Shown: positions 5,481 to 9,860 of the stretch, in pieces
Position numbering within the stretch: the first letter of the stretch is position 1
How the letters are laid out: each line of letters starts with the position of its first letter
Source: JBQCHF01 sp051953655
GTDB lineage: Bacteria; Actinomycetota; Actinomycetes; Motilibacterales; Motilibacteraceae
Assembly: GCA_051953655.1 (NCBI GenBank)
Contig: JBQCIO010000365.1
Location: 1-9,860 of the forward strand
DNA length: 9,860 nucleotides
Direction of reading: 5' to 3'
The notes under the pieces: model-generated
The model's database searches: none
The model's input: only the letters and a program-made list of their open reading frames with translations
Told to the model about the DNA's origin: nothing
Position numbers and translations under genes: made by a program

Positions 5481-5492
5481 GAGAACGGACGG

Positions 5493-5512
5493 TCGGGGGC
5501 GGACGCCCCCGA
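5493..5512 (+). other. Hairpin in the pspA leader
   Basis: TCGGGGGC (5493-5500) pairs perfectly with GCCCCCGA (5505-5512) around a GGAC loop. It lies between the predicted promoter and the GAGGAGGG ribosome binding site at 5525-5532. It may affect message stability or translation. Confidence 0.5.
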
Positions 5513-5544
5513 TCCTCGCCCGACGAGGAGGGTGGCCAGCACCG

Positions 5545-6348
5545 ATGGGCATCATGCAGCGGATGTCGACGATCTTCCGCGCGAAGGCCAACAAGGCGCT
5601 CGACCGCGCCGAGGACCCGCGCGAGACGCTCGACTACTCGTACCAGAAGCAGCTCGAGCTGCTGCAGAAGGTCCGCCGGGGGGTCGCCGACGTGGCCACG
5701 TCCCGCAAGCGGCTCGAGCTCCAGCTCAACCAGCTGCAGCAGCAGGCGGACAAGCTCGAGAGCCAGGGCAAGCAGGCGCTCGCGGTCGGCCGCGAGGACC
5801 TCGCCCGCGAGGCGCTCACCCGTCGCTCCGGCGTGCAGCAGCAGATCGCCGACCTGCAGACCCAGTACGCCTCGCTGCAGGCCGAGGAGGAGAAGCTCAC
5901 GCTCGCCAGCCAGCGCCTGCAGGCCAAGGTCGACGCCTTCCGCACCAAGAAGGAGACGATCAAGGCCACCTACACCGCGGCCGAGGCGCAGACCAAGATC
6001 GGCGAGGCGTTCTCCGGCATCTCCGAGGAGATGAGCGACGTCGGCCTGGCGGTGCAGCGCGCGGAGGACAAGACCGCCCAGCTGCAGGCCCGGGCCGGCG
6101 CCATCGACGAGCTGCTCGCCTCCGGCGCCCTCGAGGACGCCACCGGCACCAGCAAGGACGACATCACCCTCGAGCTCGAGCGGCTCTCCAGCGGCTCCGA
6201 CGTCGACCGCGAGCTGGCCCGGCTCAAGGGCGAGCTGGGAGCTGCGCCGGCTCCGGCGCAGATCGAAGGCGGCGCGCCCACGCAGGCCGCGCCCCAGTCC
6301 GCTCCCGCCTCGCAGCCGGCGGCGCAGCCCGAGGGGGGCCAGCAGTGA
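5545..6348 (+). CDS. pspA: PspA/IM30 (ESCRT-III-like) membrane-stress protein
   Basis: A 267-aa member of the PspA/IM30/Vipp1 family. These peripheral membrane proteins assemble on the cytosolic face and protect or remodel damaged membranes. The N terminus MGIMQRMSTIFRAKANKAL would form the amphipathic membrane-binding helix. It is followed by the family's EDPRETLDYSYQ segment (23-34) and long coiled coils to about residue 195. Residues about 204-232 hold a final helix, and the tail (233-267) is a disordered Ala/Pro/Gln-rich extension. The start at 5545 is chosen for the MGI-type family N terminus; GAGGAGGG is 12 nt upstream, slightly far, so ATG 5554 is also possible. The stop overlaps the pspAA start by 4 nt, implying translational coupling. 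It heads the cluster with htpX and pspAB. Confidence 0.95.
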   Translation: MGIMQRMSTIFRAKANKALDRAEDPRETLDYSYQKQLELLQKVRRGVADVATSRKRLELQLNQLQQQADKLESQGKQALAVGREDLAREALTRRSGVQQQIADLQTQYASLQAEEEKLTLASQRLQAKVDAFRTKKETIKATYTAAEAQTKIGEAFSGISEEMSDVGLAVQRAEDKTAQLQARAGAIDELLASGALEDATGTSKDDITLELERLSSGSDVDRELARLKGELGAAPAPAQIEGGAPTQAAPQSAPASQPAAQPEGGQQ

Positions 6349-6623
6349 TCATCCGGATCATGGGGGAGGGCCAGTGGCGGATGCCCGAGGAGGCGATGCC
6401 CGGCCTGCAGGAGCTCGACGAGCAGCTCGAGGCGGCCGTCGACGGCGGTGACGAGGCCACCTTCCGCTCGGCGCTGGTGGCGCTGCTGGACCGGGTGCGC
6501 AGCGCCGGAACCCCGCTGCCGGACGAGGAGCTCGACGCCTCCGACGCGATCCTGCCCGGCCCCGACGCCTCGGTGGCCGAGGTGCGCGCGCTGCTGCTCG
6601 AGGACGGCGTGATCCCGGGCTGA
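6345..6623 (+). CDS. pspAA: PspA-associated protein PspAA
   Basis: A 92-aa protein starting (V/M)IIRIMGEGQWR and ending in RALLLEDGVIPG, with LPDEELDASDAILPGPDAS in between. These are the features of PspAA, the small partner encoded directly after pspA in many actinobacteria and archaea. The biochemical role is not established; it is expected to act with PspA in the cytosol. The GTG start at 6345 overlaps the pspA TGA (GTGA), and GGGGGG lies 6 nt upstream, so the pair is almost surely co-translated. No membrane helix, signal peptide or cysteine is present. A stem-loop follows the stop after 10 nt. Confidence 0.93.
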   Translation: MIIRIMGEGQWRMPEEAMPGLQELDEQLEAAVDGGDEATFRSALVALLDRVRSAGTPLPDEELDASDAILPGPDASVAEVRALLLEDGVIPG

Positions 6624-6633
6624 GGCGCCCGGT

Positions 6634-6674
6634 TCGTGCCCCCGTGCCCGGCCCTGGCCAGCGCGGGGGCACGA
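6634..6674 (+). terminator. Stem-loop between pspAA and htpX
   Basis: TCGTGCCCCCG (6634-6644) pairs perfectly over 11 bp with CGGGGGCACGA (6664-6674). The 19-nt loop contains its own small GGCC palindrome. No T-run follows. It may attenuate or process the transcript so that pspA-pspAA is expressed above htpX. Confidence 0.5.
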
Positions 6675-6702
6675 GCACGACCGCACGTTCGTCTGAAGGG
6701 GG

Positions 6703-6730
6703 GACGAGCCCGCACCCCGCGGTGCTCGTC
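6703..6730 (+). other. Hairpin in the htpX leader
   Basis: GACGAG (6703-6708) pairs with CTCGTC (6725-6730), with an inner CACC/GGTG stem and a CCGC loop. It ends just before the GA/G-rich ribosome-binding stretch of htpX, so it could tune htpX translation. Confidence 0.4.
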
Positions 6731-6755
6731 GACACGAGAGGGTGGGGTGGGCGCG

Positions 6756-7688
6756 GTGCGCTCGCGGTTCCGGTCCGATCCCGGGCTCAGTGCCCGGATG
6801 GGCCTCACGATGTTCATGCTCGGCGTGCTCTACGTCGTCATCTTCGTCGCGCTGTCGTTCCTGTTCTCCCGCAACGGCGGCTACGGCGGCGTCGTCCTGG
6901 CGCTGCTGATCAGCGGCGGCATGCTCTGGGCGCAGTGGTACTTCTCCGACCGGATGGCGCTGGCGGCCATGCGCGGGCGGGTCGTCACCCCGCAGGAGGC
7001 TCCGCAGCTGCACGCCATCGTCGACCGCCTGTGCGCCCTGGCCGACATGCCCAAGCCGGCGGTGGCGATCGCCGACGTCGACATGCCCAACGCCTTCGCC
7101 ACCGGCCGCAGCCCGTCGCGGGCGGTGGTCTGCGCCACGACCGGGCTGATGCGCCGGGTGGACGAGCGCGAGCTGGAAGCCGTGCTCTCGCACGAGCTCT
7201 CGCACGTGGCGCACCGCGACGTCACGGTGATGACCATCGCCTCGTTCGTGGCGGTGCTGGCCGGCTTCATGACCCGCTCGCTGATGTGGTCGGGGATGTA
7301 CTCCGGCCGGGGCCGGCGCGACAACGACAGCAACCAGGCGCTCGTGGTGCTGGTGGTGATGCTGGTGAGCATCGTCGTCTACGCCATCAGCTACCTGCTC
7401 ATCCGCGCGCTTTCGCGCTACCGCGAGCTGGCGGCGGACCGGGCCGGCGCCTACCTCACCGGGCAGCCCTCGGCGCTGGCCAGCGCGCTGATGAAGATCA
7501 CCGGCGAGATGGGCCGCATCCCCACCAAGGACCTGCGCTCGGCCGAGGCCTACAACGCGTTCTTCTTCGCCCCGGCCATCGCCGACAAGTTCAGCCTCAC
7601 CTCGCTGTTCTCCACGCACCCGTCGCTGGAGAAGCGGATCGACCAGCTGTCGAAGATCTCGGCCGAGCTCGGCCAGCCGATGGCCTGA
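6756..7688 (+). CDS. htpX: HtpX-like M48 membrane zinc metalloprotease
   Basis: A 310-aa integral membrane endopeptidase that, by family knowledge, degrades misfolded membrane proteins under envelope stress. The zinc site is intact: HELSH (146-150, ligands H146 and H150, catalytic E147) and the third ligand E224 in RELAADRAGA. Four hydrophobic helices are seen at about 16-37, 44-62, 155-175 and 195-218, the usual HtpX topology with the active site facing the cytosol. THPS (287-290) is the typical C-terminal motif. The start is uncertain. I chose GTG 6756 because the protein then begins RSRFRSDPGL.ARM as I recall for actinobacterial relatives, with GAGAGGGTGGGG upstream; GTG 6747 or a start nearer the first helix is possible. 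It lies between pspAA and pspAB in the envelope-stress cluster. Confidence 0.93.
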   Translation: MRSRFRSDPGLSARMGLTMFMLGVLYVVIFVALSFLFSRNGGYGGVVLALLISGGMLWAQWYFSDRMALAAMRGRVVTPQEAPQLHAIVDRLCALADMPKPAVAIADVDMPNAFATGRSPSRAVVCATTGLMRRVDERELEAVLSHELSHVAHRDVTVMTIASFVAVLAGFMTRSLMWSGMYSGRGRRDNDSNQALVVLVVMLVSIVVYAISYLLIRALSRYRELAADRAGAYLTGQPSALASALMKITGEMGRIPTKDLRSAEAYNAFFFAPAIADKFSLTSLFSTHPSLEKRIDQLSKISAELGQPMA

Positions 7689-7712
7689 CCTTCTTCGGCC
7701 CAGCCCTTCTTC

Positions 7713-7764
7713 CCGTACGACGACCCCGTACGACGACCCAGTACGACGACCGCGTACGACGACC
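7713..7764. repeat. Four-copy 13-nt tandem repeat upstream of pspAB
   Basis: Four contiguous copies (7713-7725, 7726-7738, 7739-7751, 7752-7764) share the core GTACGACGACC. Only the first two bases vary (CC, CC, CA, GC). They fill half of the htpX-pspAB gap and end directly at the pspAB ribosome binding site. With a unit of 13 nt they cannot be a coding repeat in one frame. Regulator-binding iterons or replication slippage are the two simplest explanations. Confidence 0.9.
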
Positions 7765-7783
7765 GGTAGGAGTTCGAGCCCGC

Positions 7784-8365
7784 GTGGGATTCATGGACAA
7801 GCTGCTCGGTCGCAGCGCACCGCCCAAGGCCGACCTCGACCAGCTCTTCGCGCTGCCCGACGCCGCGATCACCCTGGAGGCGGCCGCCGGGTTCAAGCCC
7901 ACCGGCGTCGGCTCGGTGTGCTTCCGGGCCGCGGAGGGCGGCGCCTTCGCCGAGACCGAGCGCGACGTGCAGGCCCTGCTCGACGCCGACGGCGGCCCGA
8001 AGGTCGAGCGGTCGGTCGACTCCTTCGGGTTCACCTGGCTGGTCGTCCGGCACGACCCGACGGACATGGCGGGCCTGGTCACCGACCTGCACGCGGTCAA
8101 CACCTCGCTGGAGGCGCAGGGCTTCGGCCCGCTGCTGCTGTGCTCGCTGGCCTCCTTCGCCGACGCCTCCGGCCGCAGGCTCGCGCTGGTCTACCTCTAC
8201 AAGCGCGGCTCGTTCTACCCGTTCGCCCCTGCCGGCGGTCCTCAGTCGCAGCAGCGCGACAACGCCCTCGAGCTGCAGGTGCGCGGCACGGTGGCGAACG
8301 ACCTGCGGGTGGAGCAGGACGTGTCCCGCTGGTTCCCGGTGTGGGGCGCGCCGGGCCTGTCCTGA
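7784..8365 (+). CDS. pspAB: PspA-associated protein PspAB
   Basis: A 193-aa soluble protein. Its segments LFALPDAAITLEAAAGFKPT (21-40), VCFRAAEGGAFAE (45-57), TWLVVRHDP (84-92), YLYKRGSFYPFAP (137-149) and the C-terminal SRWFPVWGAPG are those of PspAB. This actinobacterial family is encoded beside HtpX and PspA/PspAA. Its molecular function is not established; the setting implies a role in the same envelope-stress response. The GTG at 7784 gives the expected MGF-D-LLGR-type N terminus, and GGTAGGAG lies 11 nt upstream. A start at ATG 7793 would lose three family residues. The 13-nt repeat array lies immediately upstream. Confidence 0.92.
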   Translation: MGFMDKLLGRSAPPKADLDQLFALPDAAITLEAAAGFKPTGVGSVCFRAAEGGAFAETERDVQALLDADGGPKVERSVDSFGFTWLVVRHDPTDMAGLVTDLHAVNTSLEAQGFGPLLLCSLASFADASGRRLALVYLYKRGSFYPFAPAGGPQSQQRDNALELQVRGTVANDLRVEQDVSRWFPVWGAPGLS

Positions 8366-8393
8366 GCCGGCGTCACTGCGGGGAGGGCGTCGG

Positions 8394-8422
8394 TCGGCAG
8401 CGGAACAGCCGCCCACTAGGGT
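8394..8422 (+). promoter_or_regulatory. Promoter for a leaderless M20 dipeptidase mRNA
   Basis: TCGGCA (8394-8399, four of six matches to TTGACA) and TAGGGT (8417-8422, TANNNT) are separated by 17 nt. The -10 ends 7 nt before the ATG, so the transcript would begin at the start codon. There is no Shine-Dalgarno sequence before this gene, in keeping with leaderless initiation. Confidence 0.55.
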
Positions 8423-8429
8423 CGCCGGC

Positions 8430-9791
8430 ATGAGCGAGCTGCCCTCCGTCGACGACGTCCGTGCTGCCGTCGAGCGCGTCCTTCCCTCCGTGCGGGCCGA
8501 CCTCGAGGCGCTGGTGCGCATCCCGTCGGTGAGCGAGGACGCCTTCGACCAGCAGAACGTGGCCCGCTCGGCGCAGTTCACCGCCGACCTGCTGCGCGGC
8601 GCCGGCCTGGAGGACGTGCGGATCCTGCAGGTGGAGGGCGGTCGCCCCGCGGTGCTCGGCCGGCGTCCGGCTCCCGAGGGTGCGCCCACGGTCCTGCTCT
8701 ACGCCCACCACGACGTCCAGCCGCCCGGCGACACCGTGAACTGGCACAGCGAGCCGTTCGAGCCGACCGAGCGCGGCGGCCGCCTCTACGGCCGCGGTGC
8801 CGCCGACGACAAGGCCGGCATCGCCGCCCACCTGGCCGCGCTGCGCGCCTACGACGGGCAGCCACCGGTCGGCGTCGTCGTGCTGGTCGAGGGCGAGGAG
8901 GAGATCGGGTCGCCCACGCTGCCGGCGTTCCTGGAGACCTACGCCGAGCTGCTGGCCGCCGACGTCATGGTGCTGGCCGACTCCACCAACTGGGCCGTCG
9001 GCCGCCCGGCGCTCACCACGTCCCTGCGCGGGCTGGTGGACGCGGTCGTGGAGGTGCGCACGCTCGAGCACGCCGTGCACAGCGGCATGTACGGCGGCCC
9101 GGTCCCCGACGCGCTCACCGCGCTGGTGCGCCTGCTGGCCACCCTGCACGACGAGGACGGGAACGTGGCGGTGCCGGGCCTGGTCACCGGTGCCGCCGAC
9201 CCGCTCGACCTCACCGAGGACCAGCTGCGCGCCGACGCCGGGGTGGTGGACGGGGTGCGGCTCATCGGCTCGGGCTCGCTCACCGAGCGGCTGTGGACCC
9301 GTCCCGCGGTGGCCGTGATCGGCATCGACGCCCCCACCGTCGCGCACGCCTCCAACACCCTCGTGCCGGTCGCCCGGGCCAAGGTCTCGCTGCGCCTGGG
9401 TCCCGGTGACGACTCCCGGCGCGCCATGGACGCGCTGGTCGCCCACCTGGAGGGCAGCGCGCCCTGGGGCGCGCAGGTGACGGTGCACCGGGGGAGCGCC
9501 GGCGAGCCGTTCCAGGGCTCGGGAAGCGGCCCGGCCTACGACGCCGCGCACCGCGCGTTCGGGACGGCGTGGGACGGCACCGCTCCGGTGCACACCGGCG
9601 TCGGCGGCTCGATCCCGTTCATCGCCGCCTTCGCCGAGCAGTTCCCCGCCGCCGAAATCCTGGTCACCGGCGTCGAGGACCCCGACTCCCGCGCCCACGG
9701 CGCCGACGAGAGCCTGCACCTGGGCGAGTTCGCGCGCGTCTGCCTCGCCGAGGCGCTGCTCCTGCGCGAGCTCGCCGCGCCCCCGGCCTGA
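8430..9791 (+). CDS. M20 family metallodipeptidase
   Basis: A 453-aa cytosolic di-zinc peptidase of the M20 family (dipeptidase/CNDP-like branch), which hydrolyses dipeptides such as Cys-Gly or X-His. All active-site elements are visible: H93 and D95 in YAHHDVQP, bridging D126 in GRGAADDKAG, general base E157 and ligand E158 in EGEEEIGS, D184 in VLADSTNW and C-terminal ligand H423 in AHGADES. The lid domain begins near residue 190 and includes HAVHSGMYGGPVPDA, the usual dimerisation-domain motif. The first motif has Ala-His rather than the common Gly-His. It is probably its own transcription unit (see promoter at 8394-8422) and is not obviously linked to the Psp cluster. The substrate cannot be assigned from sequence. 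Confidence 0.93.
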   Translation: MSELPSVDDVRAAVERVLPSVRADLEALVRIPSVSEDAFDQQNVARSAQFTADLLRGAGLEDVRILQVEGGRPAVLGRRPAPEGAPTVLLYAHHDVQPPGDTVNWHSEPFEPTERGGRLYGRGAADDKAGIAAHLAALRAYDGQPPVGVVVLVEGEEEIGSPTLPAFLETYAELLAADVMVLADSTNWAVGRPALTTSLRGLVDAVVEVRTLEHAVHSGMYGGPVPDALTALVRLLATLHDEDGNVAVPGLVTGAADPLDLTEDQLRADAGVVDGVRLIGSGSLTERLWTRPAVAVIGIDAPTVAHASNTLVPVARAKVSLRLGPGDDSRRAMDALVAHLEGSAPWGAQVTVHRGSAGEPFQGSGSGPAYDAAHRAFGTAWDGTAPVHTGVGGSIPFIAAFAEQFPAAEILVTGVEDPDSRAHGADESLHLGEFARVCLAEALLLRELAAPPA

Positions 9792-9817
9792 GCACCGCCC
9801 CCGGCACACTCCTGCCG

Positions 9818-9860
9818 TGATCATGCAGAGATGGTGAGGCTCACCATCTCTGCATGATCA
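9818..9860. repeat. Perfect 21-bp inverted repeat at the window end
   Basis: The 21-nt arm at 9818-9838 (starting TGATCATGCAGAG) is the exact reverse complement of 9840-9860, with a single G between. It starts 27 nt after the M20 stop codon. At about 50% G+C it stands out from the surrounding 75%. It may be a bidirectional terminator, a dispersed palindromic repeat, or part of a larger element cut by the window edge. Confidence 0.8.

Noticed and set aside
5970..7619. Long minus-strand open frame opposite pspA, pspAA and htpX
   Set aside because: His/Arg/Gly-rich translation without domains; it is antisense to genes with conserved motifs.
7713..7764. CRISPR array
   Set aside because: Units are only 13 nt and contiguous with no spacers, and no cas gene is present.
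6644..7783. In-frame upstream extension of pspAB across htpX
   Set aside because: The extension is Arg/Ala/Gly-rich and overlaps htpX in another frame. The GTG at 7784 gives the family N terminus.
8373..9824. Minus-strand open frame opposite the M20 peptidase
   Set aside because: Low-complexity translation; the plus-strand gene has a complete metallopeptidase active site.

Overview
The window is about 75% G+C with the codon bias of a high-GC actinobacterium (Actinomycetota). It uses GTG starts often, and several genes appear leaderless. The gene set (pspA/pspAA/htpX/pspAB, a DUF3043 protein, an SCO2322-family protein) is typical of the class Actinomycetes. I cannot name the genus. No phage, transposase or CRISPR sequence is visible. 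Every protein gene looks chromosomal and vertically inherited.

Layout. Positions 1-132 are a low-complexity stretch of C and G homopolymers with no gene. Positions 133-2899 (minus strand) form a B12-regulated surface-protein operon. A cobalamin riboswitch (2755-2899) is followed by a terminator-like hairpin (2649-2683) and a hairpin that sequesters the ribosome binding site (2589-2628). Next comes a secreted alpha/alpha-barrel protein with squalene-cyclase/transcobalamin-like repeats and an LPXTG cell-wall anchor (1207-2580), then an SCO2322-family exported, membrane-tethered protein (133-1155). Positions 2988-3197 (plus) encode a small conserved actinobacterial protein of unknown function. 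Positions 3198-3747 hold no convincing gene, but contain two related stem-loops in tandem (3389-3443 and 3467-3513), a short palindrome and terminator-like hairpins.

Positions 3748-4758 (minus) encode an aldo/keto reductase, and 4820-5419 (minus) a DUF3043 membrane protein. Divergent from the latter is a membrane-stress (phage-shock-protein) cluster on the plus strand: pspA (5545-6348), pspAA (6345-6623), an HtpX-like M48 membrane protease (6756-7688) and pspAB (7784-8365). A four-copy 13-nt tandem repeat lies just upstream of pspAB. An M20-family metallodipeptidase (8430-9791) follows from its own apparent leaderless promoter. The window ends in a perfect 21-bp inverted repeat (9818-9860).

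How it works together (partly inference). The left operon looks like a surface system for capturing corrinoids, switched off when intracellular B12 is plentiful. The right cluster looks like an envelope-stress module: PspA and PspAA stabilise the inner membrane, HtpX removes damaged membrane proteins, and PspAB is an associated cytosolic factor. The most interesting points are the riboswitch-controlled, LPXTG-anchored transcobalamin-like protein paired with the SCO2322 protein, the paired stem-loops at 3389-3513, the 13-nt repeat array before pspAB, and the terminal inverted repeat.
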